A program made the position numbers and the translations under genes. Positions 27,463 through 38,550 of a DNA stretch of 64,000 nucleotides are shown here, piece after piece. The stretch comes from Acidimicrobiaceae bacterium. GTDB lineage: Bacteria; Actinomycetota; Acidimicrobiia; Acidimicrobiales; Ilumatobacteraceae. The notes under the pieces are model-generated. The model had not been told where the DNA came from and made no database searches. It worked only from the letters and a program-made list of their open reading frames with translations. The stretch is from positions 583,015-647,014 of the forward strand of contig JADKGZ010000001.1 in the NCBI GenBank assembly GCA_016722025.1, in the 5' to 3' direction. The stretch's first letter is position 1. Every line of letters begins with the position of its first letter.

Positions 27463-28374
27463 ATGATCGCAGTGGTGGTGGTGCGCGCCGGGCAGCTGCC
27501 GGCAGGCGGGGCGGAGGCCGTGGCCGAATGCGCCGGGCGTGCACTGCTCGCCGGCTCCGGCCTTGCCGAGGCCGCTGCCCAGCTGACCGGCATCGCCACC
27601 GAGCTCACGCTGGTGGAACTGGGCGACTTCCAACCCGCCGCGTGGGCCCATGGCCTCGCGCCGCTGCTCGCCCATGAACCGGCCGTGCTGCTGCCCGCAT
27701 CGCCCGACGGGCGCGACCTGGCGCCGCGCCTGGCCGGTCTGCTGCATCGACCGCTCTACGCCGGGGCCACCGCGGTCGGGCCGCAACGCATCGAGCTGGC
27801 TCGCAACGGCGGCCGCGAACTGCACACGGCGACGCCCGGCCCCGAGTTCGTGGCCACGCTGCAACCTGGCGTGCGCGGCGTCGAGGCCCACCCGCACCTG
27901 CCCGCTGCAACGGTCGGCGCCGTCACCGTGCACCTGTACCCCGAGGCGCGCGATCCGCTCGTGCTCGACGTGCAACCCCCCGATCCGGCAACCATCGACC
28001 TGGCCGAGGCGCCACGCATCGTCGGCGGCGGAGCAGGGCTCGACGGGCCACAACGCATCACCCAGCTGGCACAGCTCGGCGCTGCCCTCGGCGCCAGCAT
28101 GGGCGCCACCCGCGTCATCACCGACCGCGGCTGGGTGCCACACGAGCGCCAGATCGGCACCACCGGTGTGGTGGTCGACCCGCAGCTGTACATCGCGTTC
28201 GGGGTCAGCGGTGCAGTGCAGCACACCAGCGGGTTGGGCGATCCGGCACACATCATCTCGGTCAACACCGACCAGTACTGCCCGATGATGCAGCTGGCCG
28301 ACCTGGCCATCGTCGCCGACGCCAACGCCACCCTCGACGCGCTGCTCGATCTGCTGGCGGAGAACGCGTCGTGA
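27463..28374 (+). CDS. fixB: Electron transfer flavoprotein alpha subunit (FixB-like)
   Basis: A 303-residue ETF-alpha/FixB homologue. The C-terminal FAD-binding domain is well conserved: IVGGGAGLDGP at about 186, then VPHERQIGTTGVVVDPQLYI and AFGVSGAVQHTSGL, with SVNTDQYCPMMQLADLAIVAD near the end. With FixA it forms the flavoprotein heterodimer that hands electrons to FixC. The start at 27463 (MIAVVVVRAG) gives the usual ETF fold start. Its TGA overlaps the fixC GTG. Confidence 0.9.
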   Translation: MIAVVVVRAGQLPAGGAEAVAECAGRALLAGSGLAEAAAQLTGIATELTLVELGDFQPAAWAHGLAPLLAHEPAVLLPASPDGRDLAPRLAGLLHRPLYAGATAVGPQRIELARNGGRELHTATPGPEFVATLQPGVRGVEAHPHLPAATVGAVTVHLYPEARDPLVLDVQPPDPATIDLAEAPRIVGGGAGLDGPQRITQLAQLGAALGASMGATRVITDRGWVPHERQIGTTGVVVDPQLYIAFGVSGAVQHTSGLGDPAHIISVNTDQYCPMMQLADLAIVADANATLDALLDLLAENAS

Positions 28375-29696
28375 CCGCTCGTTCGGTGCCAACCGACAGG
28401 GATGTGGATGTCGTCGTCGTCGGTGGCGGGCCAGCTGGTTCGTGCGCGGCCTTGGTGGCTGCTCGTGCCGGCCTCTCGGTGGTGCTGCTCGAGCGTGGCC
28501 CGTTCCCCGGCAGCAAGAACATGTACGGCGGCGTGGTGTACCCGCGCATCCTCGACGAGCTGATCCCCGAGTGGTGGAACGACGTGCCGATCCAGCGGTG
28601 GGTCACCCGGCGCAGCACGATGCTGCTCACCGAGACGCAGGCGCTGACGGTCGACTTCCGGGCCGGCGCGTGGGGTGCCCCGCCGTACAACGGTGCCACC
28701 GCCTACCGACCCGACTTCGACAACTGGTTGGCCTGCCACGCGCAGGCGGCGGGCGCCCAGCTGATCACCAGCACCACGGCCACCGGCCTGCTGCGCGACT
28801 CCGCCGGCACGGTGATCGGCGTGCGCACCGATCGACCCGATGGCGATCTCACCGCTCACGTGGTCATCGCCTGCGACGGGGTGAACAGCTTCCTCGCCAA
28901 GGAGGCCGGGCTCTACGAGCACACCGACGCCAAGCACTTCACACTGGGCGTGAAGGAGACGCTGGCGTTGCCCAAGCACGTGATCGACGAACGCTTCGGC
29001 GTGCGCGGCCGCGAGGGTGTCGACATCGAGATCATCGGCGCCACCGGCGGCGTGAACGGCGGCGGCTTCCTCTACACCAACCTCGACACCATCGCCATCG
29101 GTGTGGTGCTGAAGCTGTCGAAGTTGGGCGCCCAGCAGCAACGCCCGGAGCAGATCATCGCCACGCTCAAGCAGCACCCGGCCATCGCCCCGCTGGTGCA
29201 AGACGGCGAGCTGAAGGAGTACAGCGCACACATCATCCCGGAAGCAGGCCTGACGATGATGCCGAAGATGACCACCGATGGCATGCTCGTCGCCGGCGAT
29301 GCCGCCGCGCTGTGCCTCGCGGCCGGCATCTGGCTGGAAGGCGTCAACTTCGCGATGGCCAGTGGCATGTACGCCGGCCAAGCCGCGGTCGAGGCAGTGC
29401 AGGCGAACGACACCAGCGCGGTCGGCCTCGCCGGGTACCAGCGGCGTCTCAGCGACACGTTCGTGCTGAAGGACCATCGCAAGCTGCGGCGGGCGCCGGC
29501 ACTGGTGCTCAGCGACCGAGTGCAGCACCTCTACCCGGGCATGGTGGCCAACGTGGTCGAGCGCATGTTCCGCGTCGACAACCCCAACCCCAAACCCGGC
29601 GTCCGCCGCATCTTCAACCAGGAACGCAAGCGCGCCGGCGTGCGCCGCCGCGACCTGCTGCGCGACGGCTGGACCGGCTTCAGGAGCTTCGGATGA
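28371..29696 (+). CDS. fixC: FixC-type ETF:quinone oxidoreductase flavoprotein
   Basis: A 441-residue FAD enzyme of the FixC/ETF-QO family. The FAD site is VVVVGGGPAGSCAALVAARAG (about 14-34), followed by the family's PGSKNMYGG segment; the second FAD contact is GMLVAGDAAALCL near 303 and GVNFAMASGMYAG near 324. FixC lacks the iron-sulfur domain of mitochondrial ETF-QO; that is supplied by FixX, encoded next with an ATGA overlap. The GTG start overlaps the fixB stop. The complex would pass electrons from ETF to quinone, or in bifurcating forms also to ferredoxin. Confidence 0.92.
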   Translation: MTARSVPTDRDVDVVVVGGGPAGSCAALVAARAGLSVVLLERGPFPGSKNMYGGVVYPRILDELIPEWWNDVPIQRWVTRRSTMLLTETQALTVDFRAGAWGAPPYNGATAYRPDFDNWLACHAQAAGAQLITSTTATGLLRDSAGTVIGVRTDRPDGDLTAHVVIACDGVNSFLAKEAGLYEHTDAKHFTLGVKETLALPKHVIDERFGVRGREGVDIEIIGATGGVNGGGFLYTNLDTIAIGVVLKLSKLGAQQQRPEQIIATLKQHPAIAPLVQDGELKEYSAHIIPEAGLTMMPKMTTDGMLVAGDAAALCLAAGIWLEGVNFAMASGMYAGQAAVEAVQANDTSAVGLAGYQRRLSDTFVLKDHRKLRRAPALVLSDRVQHLYPGMVANVVERMFRVDNPNPKPGVRRIFNQERKRAGVRRRDLLRDGWTGFRSFG

Positions 29697-30037
29697 CCGA
29701 CCACACCGGCCACACTCGGGCACACCCGGCCGAGATCCTGGCGCCCAACGCCTGGGGCGGCATGTCGTTCCAGGAACGGATGGCCACCGCCGAGTTCCGC
29801 ATCCACCACCAACCACACATCGTTGTCGATGGCAAGGTGTGCGCCGACTGCAGCACACGCGAGTGCGTGGTTGCATGCCCCGCCAACCTGTTCGTGCCCA
29901 CCAGCGACGGCGGCATCGTGTTCAACCACGAGCAGTGCTTCGAATGCGGCACCTGCTACCTCGTGTGCAATCGCGAGGGAGCGATCAGCTGGCACTACCC
30001 CGAAGGCGGTCACGGTGTCGTCTTCCGACGCACATGA
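29693..30037 (+). CDS. fixX: FixX-type ferredoxin
   Basis: A 114-residue ferredoxin-like protein. Cysteines at 50, 53, 58 and 62 (VCADCSTRECVVACPANLF) and at 82, 85, 88 and 92 (CFECGTCYLVC) match the FixX/ETF-QO C-terminal ferredoxin domain, in which part of the ligands hold one 4Fe-4S cluster. The ATG overlaps the fixC stop. It begins with a 40-residue extension that includes MSFQERMATAEF, typical of actinobacterial FixX. It acts with FixC. Confidence 0.9.
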   Translation: MTDHTGHTRAHPAEILAPNAWGGMSFQERMATAEFRIHHQPHIVVDGKVCADCSTRECVVACPANLFVPTSDGGIVFNHEQCFECGTCYLVCNREGAISWHYPEGGHGVVFRRT

Positions 30038-30047
30038 GACACACGCG

Positions 30048-30836
30048 ATGATCCTCGCCTGCCTGAAGTGGGTCACCCATCCGGGCGAGCCGCACGACGA
30101 GCGATTCGCCGGCATCAGCCCCGCCGACCAATCGGCGCTCGAGTTCGCACTGGTGCAGGCCGCCGCGCTCGGCCTCGGCGTCACCGCCGTCACCGTCGGC
30201 CCTGCCGGCGCCGAGAAGGTGCTCCGCGACGCGCTCGCGTGCGGGGCGCAGCGAGCGGTGCGCATCCACTCAGCGGGCACGCTCAGCAGTGCCGAAGTGG
30301 CCGACGCGCTCGCTGCGGCCGCGCCCGCAGCGCGGTGGGTGTGGTGCGGCGACTACTCGCTGGATCGCGGCACCGGGAGCGTGCCCGCCTATCTGGCCGC
30401 CGCGCTCGACGCACAGCAGGCGTTGGGCGTCATCTCCGTCGCCTGGCAGGGCGACGGAGTGGTGGCCACGCGGCGCCTCGACGGTGGCCGGCGGGAGCTG
30501 TTGTCGGTGGCCGCGCCGGCGGTGATCAGCGTCGAAGGCGCCACAGCACACCTACGTCGCGCCGGCCTCGGTGCGCTGCGCGCGGCCGCCAGCGCCACCA
30601 TCGACGTCGTGCACCCGGCAGCACCGGCGCACATCGACGAAGCGGTGGTGCGTGCGTACCGGCCTCGTGCCCGCGCGCTCGCCGCTCCCCTCGGCGAGCA
30701 GCCACTCGATCGCCTGCGCGCGCTCGCCGCCACCGGCGCCGCAACGGCAACGCGCGTCGAGACGGTCACGCTGGCCCCGCCGGCCGCAGCTGCCCGCATC
30801 GCCGCTGCCCTGCGCGAGTGGGGCTACCTCGACTGA
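30048..30836 (+). CDS. fixA: Electron transfer flavoprotein beta subunit (FixA-like)
   Basis: A 262-residue ETF-beta/FixA homologue. The N-terminal Rossmann-like fold starts ILACLKWVTHPGEPHDER, with SPADQSALEFALVQAA next and VTVGPAGAEKVLRDALACGAQRAVRI in the core. Later sections (GDYSLDRGTGSVPAYLAAAL) match the adenine-nucleotide site of ETF-beta. It ends the operon, ten bases after fixX, whereas rhizobial operons place fixA first. It converges on the MFS gene with a 24-base gap. Confidence 0.85.
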   Translation: MILACLKWVTHPGEPHDERFAGISPADQSALEFALVQAAALGLGVTAVTVGPAGAEKVLRDALACGAQRAVRIHSAGTLSSAEVADALAAAAPAARWVWCGDYSLDRGTGSVPAYLAAALDAQQALGVISVAWQGDGVVATRRLDGGRRELLSVAAPAVISVEGATAHLRRAGLGALRAAASATIDVVHPAAPAHIDEAVVRAYRPRARALAAPLGEQPLDRLRALAATGAATATRVETVTLAPPAAAARIAAALREWGYLD

Positions 30837-30860
30837 CGACCCGGCAGGGTGCACCCGCGC

Positions 30861-32477
30861 TCACACCAGCGCGTCGGTTCGATCCTCCTGAGCGGCCACC
30901 GACGACGAAGCGGCCGCCCGACTGGGCAGCCAACGGATGGCCATCGCCGCGCCCGCCAACGTGATGCCGGCCGAGACCCACGAACCGAAGTGGAACCCGT
31001 CGAGGAACGCTGTGTTGACCGCGCCCTGCACCAGTCGGCCGGCCTCCGGCCCCGCCTCCAGCCCGGTGCGGCGAGCCACTTCCGCTCCCGCGCCCACCGA
31101 CTCCTGGGCGATGGCCAGCGCTGACGGAGGGAGTGCCGACCCGGCCAGCAGCTCGCCGAGCCTGCTCGCATAGACGGACGCGAACAGGCTGCCGACGATG
31201 GCGACGCCCAGCGTGCCACCCAACTCGCGGGCGGTGTCGTTGACAGCCGAACCGACGCCTGCCTTCTCCGGGGGCAGCGACCCCATGATCGCCTCCGTCG
31301 CCGGCGCGTTCACCAGGCCGAGCCCACCGCCCATGAACATCATCTGGCCCACGATCAGCCAGTACGACGAGCCCGCCTGCAGCGTGGTGGTCCAGGCGAA
31401 GCCGATCGACATCGACGCGAGACCGGCGGCCACGACCGACTTGGTACCGAACCGGTAGGCCAGCTTCGCGGAGATCGGCGCGGCGAAGCCGGTGAACAGC
31501 GCGAACGGCACGGTGCGCACGCCTGCCTCCAACGTGCCGTAGCCGCGGACCACCTGGAAGTACTGCGTGACGTTGAAGATGAAGCCGAAGAGCGCGAAGA
31601 ACGCGAAGGCCACCGACAGACTGCCCGCCGTGAAGCGCAGGTTGGAGAACACGCGCACGTCGAGCATCGGGTGCTCGCGACGCCGCTCCCACCAGACGAA
31701 CGCAGCCAGCAGCGTCGCCGCGAGGCCGAACGCCACTGCCGAGGTTGCCGACAGCCAGCCATGGCTGGGCCCTTCGATGACCGCCCACACCAGCACGCTG
31801 ATGCTCATGATCGACAGCAGCGTGCCCAACGGGTCGAATCGACGCACCGTGGTGTCGCGCGAGGTCGGCACCATGCGACCGACCAGCACCATGGCGATCG
31901 CGATGATCGGCACGTTCACCAGGAACACCGAACCCCACGAGAAGTACTTCAGCAGCAGGCCGCCGCTCACCGGCCCAAGCGCCACGGCCAGGCCACTCGT
32001 TGCCGCCCACACCGAGATGGCCACCGCCCGCTGACGAGGCACGGTGAACACGTTCACCAGCAGCGCCAGCGTGGCAGGGAAGATGAGCGCGCCGCCCACG
32101 CCCATCGCCGCTCGCCAGGCGATGAGCGACCCCGCGCTGTCGGCCATCGATGCGAAGACCGATGTGAGTGCGAACACGGCGAGGCCGATCTGCAGCACGC
32201 CCTTGCGGCCGAAGCGATCGCCGATGCTGCCGGCCGCCATCAGCAGCCCGGCGAACACCAGCACATAGGCGTCGACGATCCACTGCAGCTGGCTGGTGGT
32301 GGCCCCCAGTTCGCGCACGAACGTGGGCAGCGCCACGTTCACGATGGTGCCGTCGACCACGATGATGAACACGCTGGTGCACAGCACCGCGAGGATCAGC
32401 CACGGCGAGCGACCGGCTGCGACCGGAGCCGGAGACAACGGTGACAACGGTGAGGACGGTGACGGTGAGGACGACAT
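30861..32477 (-). CDS. MFS drug exporter, DHA2 (EmrB/QacA) type
   Basis: A 538-residue major-facilitator protein with about 14 membrane helices. The first helix contains LAVLCTSVFIIVVDGTIVNVALP, the motif for the 14-helix DHA2 group, and the loop between helices 2 and 3 has the motif GSIGDRFGRKGVLQ. A Ser/Pro-rich tail precedes helix 1. The ATG at 32477 is preferred over a GTG two codons upstream. It is divergent from a TetR gene, with repeated TTATCACA elements between them, so it is probably repressed by that TetR. The drug or metabolite is unknown. Confidence 0.9.
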   Translation of the reverse strand: MSSSPSPSSPLSPLSPAPVAAGRSPWLILAVLCTSVFIIVVDGTIVNVALPTFVRELGATTSQLQWIVDAYVLVFAGLLMAAGSIGDRFGRKGVLQIGLAVFALTSVFASMADSAGSLIAWRAAMGVGGALIFPATLALLVNVFTVPRQRAVAISVWAATSGLAVALGPVSGGLLLKYFSWGSVFLVNVPIIAIAMVLVGRMVPTSRDTTVRRFDPLGTLLSIMSISVLVWAVIEGPSHGWLSATSAVAFGLAATLLAAFVWWERRREHPMLDVRVFSNLRFTAGSLSVAFAFFALFGFIFNVTQYFQVVRGYGTLEAGVRTVPFALFTGFAAPISAKLAYRFGTKSVVAAGLASMSIGFAWTTTLQAGSSYWLIVGQMMFMGGGLGLVNAPATEAIMGSLPPEKAGVGSAVNDTARELGGTLGVAIVGSLFASVYASRLGELLAGSALPPSALAIAQESVGAGAEVARRTGLEAGPEAGRLVQGAVNTAFLDGFHFGSWVSAGITLAGAAMAIRWLPSRAAASSSVAAQEDRTDALV

Positions 32478-32498
32478 CAGCACTCCATTGGATCGGGG

Positions 32499-32526
32499 TT
32501 ATCACACTGTTATCACAAGGTTGTGA
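32499..32526. promoter_or_regulatory. Candidate TetR operator between MFS and tetR genes
   Basis: Two direct TTATCACA repeats (32499-32506 and 32510-32517) overlap a perfect inverted repeat TCACAA-GG-TTGTGA (32513-32526). It lies just upstream of the MFS start, where bound repressor would block transcription. A second dyad-free stretch of 60 bases separates it from the tetR start. Confidence 0.5.
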
Positions 32527-32573
32527 GCGCATCCATCGCGGGTCTCATGACATCCGGCACAGGCGGCCCCGGC

Positions 32574-32579
32574 TAGCCT
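32574..32579 (+). promoter_or_regulatory. -10 box of tetR (leaderless start)
   Basis: TAGCCT ends seven bases before the GTG at 32587, the same spacing as several other genes in the window. Confidence 0.4.
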
Positions 32580-32586
32580 GCGGCAC

Positions 32587-33180
32587 GTGAGCTTCGCCAC
32601 CGCCGGTCATCTCGACGACGTGGGCAGCGCGTTGCTGCGAGCCGCCGACGGCCTCCTCGCCACAGAGGGCCCCTCGGCGCTGACGGTGCGGCGCATCGCC
32701 GCCGAAGCCGGCATGAGCACGATGAACGTGTACTCCCGGTTCGGCGGCAAGGACGGCGTGGTCGAGCAGCTGTTCCTGCACGGGTTCGAGCTCCTCGCTG
32801 GTGGCATGGGCGAGGTCGGCGCCACCGACGATCCGATCGCCGATCTGCGCCGTTGCGGCCAGGCCTACCGGCGCTTCGCCAGCGAACACTCCACCTTGTA
32901 CTCGGTGATGTTCGAACGAGTCGTGGCCGACTACGAGCCGACGCCCGCGGCCAAAGCTGCCGCCCTCGGCACCCTCGAGCTGTTGGCCGCCCGGTTGCAG
33001 CGGGCGATGGATGCCGGGCTGGTGCGCCGCATGGACGCGACGCACGCCGCTGCCATCGTGTGGAGCACGTGCCACGGCGTGATCAGCCTGCAGCTCAAGC
33101 ACGACGGCATCACCCCGGTGGATTGGCAGCAGGTCTTCGCCGACGCCACCGAAGCAGTGGTGAGCGGGTTGGCACCGTGA
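32587..33180 (+). CDS. TetR-family transcriptional regulator
   Basis: A 197-residue regulator. The N-terminal helix-turn-helix is GPSALTVRRIAAEAGMSTMNVYSRFGGKDGVVEQLF (about residues 28-63 in two runs), typical TetR. The ligand domain is a helical C-terminal half. It starts at GTG 32587. It is divergent from the MFS exporter and overlaps the following propeller gene in GTGA form, so it may control both directions: the exporter and the tetR-propeller-mftE-mftF unit. It does not resemble MftR specifically. Confidence 0.88.
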   Translation: MSFATAGHLDDVGSALLRAADGLLATEGPSALTVRRIAAEAGMSTMNVYSRFGGKDGVVEQLFLHGFELLAGGMGEVGATDDPIADLRRCGQAYRRFASEHSTLYSVMFERVVADYEPTPAAKAAALGTLELLAARLQRAMDAGLVRRMDATHAAAIVWSTCHGVISLQLKHDGITPVDWQQVFADATEAVVSGLAP

Positions 33181-34809
33181 GCTACTTCGCTCGCCGCGGC
33201 GCGGCCTTCGTGCTCGGCGTCGCCGTCGTCGGGCTGGCCGCCGGCGTGATCCACGACGCCACCGGCGACGACCCCACCACCGATCGCGCCAGCCTCACAC
33301 CCGCCGAGCCGAGCAGTGACGGTTCCACCACGTCACCAGGAGCGCTAGGTGGCAGCAGCGGCGACGGCGCGGTCGCTCCCGACACCACCACTGCTGCGGC
33401 ACCTGCGGCCGCCGCCGCCACGACCACGTCGACGACACCGTTCGTGGCGCGCACCGATGTGCTCGTCGATCCCGCGTCGTTCGCCCGGCCCTACAGCAGC
33501 ACCGTGCCGGGGGTGCTCACCTTCCGGGGCAACCCCACGCGCAGCTTCTACGGCACGGGCCCGATGCCGCGCACGCAACCACAGGTGCTGTGGCAGTACC
33601 CGGGCAACGGCAACCCGATGTGCGGTGAGAGCAGCGAGTACGGCAACGTGCGCACGTGGTGCGGCACCGGCTGGACCGGGCAACCCGCGGTGTTCGAACG
33701 AGATGGCCGCACCTGGGTGGTGTTCGGCGCCTACGACTACAAGATCCACTTCGTCGACGCCGCCACCGGGCTCGACATCATCCCTCCGTTCGCCACCGAC
33801 GATCTCGCCAAGGGCAACGTCACCATCGATCCCGATGGCTACCCGCTGGTCTATGCGGGCTCGCGCGACAACTACCTGCGGGTCATCGCCTTCGACGGCG
33901 CTGCACCGCGCGAGCTGTGGAAGCTCAACGGCCGCACCGAGGATCGCATGCACAACGACGACTGGGATGCCGCCCCGCTGGTGCTCAACGGCTACCTCAT
34001 CGAGGGTGGCGAGAACAGCTGGTTCCACGGCATCCGGCTGAACCGTGGCTACGCCGCCGACGGCAGCGTCACGGTCGACCCGTCACTGGCGTTCCGAGTA
34101 CCCGGCTGGGACCAACAGCTCATCGACGACCTCGGTTCGAAGGACCTGGCGCGTCAGCCTGGAGGCGTCCGTGTCCGTCAGCGGCGACACGGCCTGGCTG
34201 AACTCCTCGGGAGGGCTGGTGCAGGGCTGTGACATCTCCTCGCTGCGCACCGGCCAGGGCGAGGTGCGCCGCACGTTTCGCTACTGGACCGGCGACGACA
34301 GCGACGCCAGCATCGTGCCCGACGACGAAGGGTTTCTGTACGTGGGCGTGGAGATCGACCGCGCCAACAGCCGCGTGCAGAACGCCGGACAGATGATCAA
34401 GCTCGATCCGCGCACGCCCGACGATCCCGTCGTGTGGAAGTACGACCTCGACTTCTTCGTCGACGACGGAGTGTGGACCACACCCGTCGTCGTCGGCGAT
34501 GTGACGCTGTGGACCACCAAACCCGGCTACATCTACGCACTGGATCGCTACACCGGTGAGTTCCTGTGGAAGCAGAAGATCGGCGGCCCTGCGCTCAGCT
34601 CGCCGGTGCTGGTCGACGGGGTGCTCGTCCAGGCGAGCGGCAAGGGGGTCATCTACGGCTTCGACTTCTCCTCGCCGCGCACGCAACCCACCGAACTGTG
34701 GTCGGTGCAGCTCGAAGGAAACATCGAGAGCACTCCCGTGGTGTGGAACGGCCGCATCTACGTGGGCACCCGCGCCGGGTTCGTCTACTGCATCGGCCTG
34801 CCCTCGTGA
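33177..34809 (+). CDS. Exported PQQ-like beta-propeller protein (frameshift near 34150)
   Basis: About 543 residues after correction. It has an N-terminal membrane helix or uncleaved signal (about 8-25), a Ser/Thr/Ala-rich linker (35-90), and repeated beta-propeller blades of the PQQ/pyrrolo-quinoline type (QPAVFERDGRTWVVFGAYDYK, TTPVVVGDVTLWTTKPGYIYALD, STPVVWNGRIYVGTRAGFVY). The frame slips near 34147-34151 by one extra base and continues as VSLEASVSVSGDTAWLNSSG. The GTG start overlaps the tetR stop, and mftE follows 25 bases after the TGA. A role tied to a quinone or mycofactocin-dependent dehydrogenase is speculation from the neighbours. Confidence 0.75.
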
Positions 34810-34834
34810 CCGCGGCTGCCAAGGGCCGGCGACG

Positions 34835-35521
34835 ATGACGAAGCACCTCGGCCGCACCACGTGGAGCGATCACTGGAAGCCGACACGACGCCCGCTGCTG
34901 GTGGTACCCATCGGCGCGTGCGAACAACACGGGCCGCACCTTCCCCTCGACACCGACACCCGCATCGCCGTCGCACTCGCGCAGAGCCTGGCCGACAAGT
35001 ACGACGAGGGCGACCTGCTGGTCACACCCGCCCTGGGCATCACCGCCAGCGGCGAGCATGCATCGTTCCCGGGCACGCTGTCGATCGGTGCAGCAGTGAT
35101 GGAGCAGGTGATCATCGAGCTCGTGCGCAGCGCCGACTGGAGCGCAGGGGTGGTGCTGGTCAACGGGCACGGTGGCAACCGCGTGGCGGTCGAACAGGCC
35201 GTTCGGGTGCTGCACGCCGAACAGCGACGCGTACTGGCCTGGTGGCCCAACATCCCGGGGGGCGATGCGCACGCCGGCGACACCGAGACCTCGATGATGC
35301 TGGCGCTGGCACCCGACCTGGTGCGCATGCACCGCGCGGAGGTGGGCAACACCGAGCCGCTCGCCAACCTGCTCGACGAGATGCTGGAGGGCGGAGTGCG
35401 TGCCGTCAGCGCCAACGGCGTGCTCGGCGACCCGCGCCATGCGTCGGCCACTCACGGCCGCAACACGCTCACCCGCCTCAACATCGACCTCGTTGCCGCT
35501 GTCGACGAGTGGTGGGAGTAG
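34835..35521 (+). CDS. mftE: Mycofactocin peptidase MftE (creatininase family)
   Basis: A 228-residue metalloprotease of the creatininase fold. In mycofactocin maturation MftE cleaves the modified MftA peptide to release the Val-Tyr-derived AHDP core. Metal ligands are visible: Glu30 and His32 (GACEQHGPHLPLDTDTR), the Asp pair at 39-41, His112 (NGHGGN) and Glu near 157 (THAGDTETS-like AHAGDTETSMML). The segments SGEHASFPGTLSIG and GGVRAVSANGVLGDP match mycobacterial MftE. It is followed immediately by mftF. The genes for the precursor peptide (mftA), MftB, radical-SAM MftC and MftD are not in the window. Confidence 0.88.
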   Translation: MTKHLGRTTWSDHWKPTRRPLLVVPIGACEQHGPHLPLDTDTRIAVALAQSLADKYDEGDLLVTPALGITASGEHASFPGTLSIGAAVMEQVIIELVRSADWSAGVVLVNGHGGNRVAVEQAVRVLHAEQRRVLAWWPNIPGGDAHAGDTETSMMLALAPDLVRMHRAEVGNTEPLANLLDEMLEGGVRAVSANGVLGDPRHASATHGRNTLTRLNIDLVAAVDEWWE

Positions 35522-36928
<1,407 letters not shown>

Positions 36929-37400
36929 GGTCGTTGCACTCCTCGCAGATCTCGGCGGGGATGACACCCCAACGCATCAGCCGGTTGAAGACCATGCAAC
37001 CGAGACAGAACGCGAAGGCCGACTCGAGCGTGGCGGCCAGCACCAGTGCGGTGACCAGCCAGTAGCTGACTGCCGGTGCACCTGCGGCCCACGCCACCAA
37101 GGCGCCACCGCTGAACACGAGACCGACACCCTGCGCGAACCGCTTCGGCGGGCCAGGCACGATGCGGTGCTGCACACGCAAGCGAGGGGTGACGACGCGG
37201 GTGACGAACTGGCCGAGCGGGCTCAGGCGCGGGCCGGTGAGCACCCGGGCCAGGAAGCCGTACGCCAGCGGCAACAGCAACCACCACTGCCGGAACACCA
37301 GGAACACAACACCCTGGGTGACCGCACCGGCCGCGACCAGGCGCGCCGACGTCTCGTTGACCTCGCTGGGGAAACCGAACAGTCGGGAGCGCATGGGTCG

Positions 37401-37429
37401 ATCGTAGACCGACAAAGCCGATCAGACAA
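37401..37429 (-). promoter_or_regulatory. Promoter of the DUF4395 gene
   Basis: Minus strand: -35 TTGTCT (37424-37429), 17-base spacer, -10 TACGAT (37401-37406), then six bases to the ATG: a leaderless transcript is predicted. Confidence 0.55.
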
Positions 37430-37494
37430 CTCGGAATTAGCCGGACCCCGAAACCCTCGGATGAGGCCCGAGGGCGGGGCTACCGTGGCGGCGT

Positions 37495-38550
37495 ATGACC
37501 GTCCGCCTCACCGTCGACCGCGCCGCGTGGATGGCGCACCTGCGCAGCACGGCCGCGGCGTACGGCGATGGGCTGGTGCCGGTGGTGAAGGGCAACGGGT
37601 ACGGGTTCGGGCGCCCGCTGCTGCACGACCTCCTCACCGGCGACCTCCTCGCTCGCGACACGGCCACCGGCGACCCGGGCACTGGCGACACGGGCACAGG
37701 CGACGCCGCGACCCGGCCGGGCATGGTGTGCGTCGGCACCGTGCACGAAGTGCACGACGTGCCCGCGGCCTCGACACCGGTGGTGCTCACGCCCACGCTC
37801 ACCGCTCCGGGCGACAGCCGAGCGGTGCTCACCGTGGGCAGCATCGATCACGTGCATGCGTTGGCAGGGTGGCACGGCAGCGTGATCGTGAAGCTGGCCA
37901 GCAGCATGCGTCGCTACGGCGCGACCCCCGACGAGTTGGGCCCGCTGTTGGCCGCGGTCACGGGGGCCGGTCTGCAACTGGAGGCCTTCGGTGTGCACCT
38001 CCCGTTGGCCGGCAACGACACTGCGCGGCTGGCCGAGATCCGAGCCTGGCTGCCTCATCTCCCACCAGATGCCCACCTGTGGGTGAGCCATCTCGAGCCC
38101 TCATCGTTCGAGCAGCTGCGCGGTGCACACCCGACGCGACGGTTCCGCGTGCGCATCGGCACCGCACTGTGGCATGGGGTGCCTCGCCGCGGCTTCCTGC
38201 ACCTGTCGGCCGACGTGCTGCAGCTGCAGCAGGTACGAGCCGGCGACACCGCCGGCTACTTCCACAGCCCGGTGCGCCACGACGGCACGCTGGTGGTCAT
38301 CGGCGCAGGCTCCACGCACGGCGTTGCGGCGCCCCCACCGTCGCCGCCGGGGCCGCTCCACTCCGCCGGCGCCGCCACCGCCAGCCCGTTCCACTTCGCC
38401 CGCCATCCGCTGCCGTTGCTGGAGCGTCCACACATGCACACCAGCCTGGCAGTCGTGCCCAACGGCCAGCCGTGCCCTCGGGTCGGCGATCGGGTCGACG
38501 TGCAGCGACCGCTCATCAGCACCGTCAGCGACGAGCTCGAGTGGACATGA
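37495..38550 (+). CDS. Alanine racemase-like PLP protein
   Basis: A 351-residue fold-type III PLP protein related to alanine racemase. The Schiff-base lysine is Lys32 in PVVKGNGYGFG, comparable to the VVKADAYGHG motif of Alr. A C-terminal beta domain with GDTAGYF and VVIGAGSTHG follows, but the second catalytic segment typical of Alr (V-G-Y-A-D-G) is not conserved, so true racemase activity is doubtful. A Thr-Gly-Asp repeat (TGDPGTGDTGTGD, about residues 58-70) replaces a surface loop. Its stop overlaps the start of the next gene, a membrane acyltransferase-like protein, so the two are probably coupled. Confidence 0.7.
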   Translation: MTVRLTVDRAAWMAHLRSTAAAYGDGLVPVVKGNGYGFGRPLLHDLLTGDLLARDTATGDPGTGDTGTGDAATRPGMVCVGTVHEVHDVPAASTPVVLTPTLTAPGDSRAVLTVGSIDHVHALAGWHGSVIVKLASSMRRYGATPDELGPLLAAVTGAGLQLEAFGVHLPLAGNDTARLAEIRAWLPHLPPDAHLWVSHLEPSSFEQLRGAHPTRRFRVRIGTALWHGVPRRGFLHLSADVLQLQQVRAGDTAGYFHSPVRHDGTLVVIGAGSTHGVAAPPPSPPGPLHSAGAATASPFHFARHPLPLLERPHMHTSLAVVPNGQPCPRVGDRVDVQRPLISTVSDELEWT

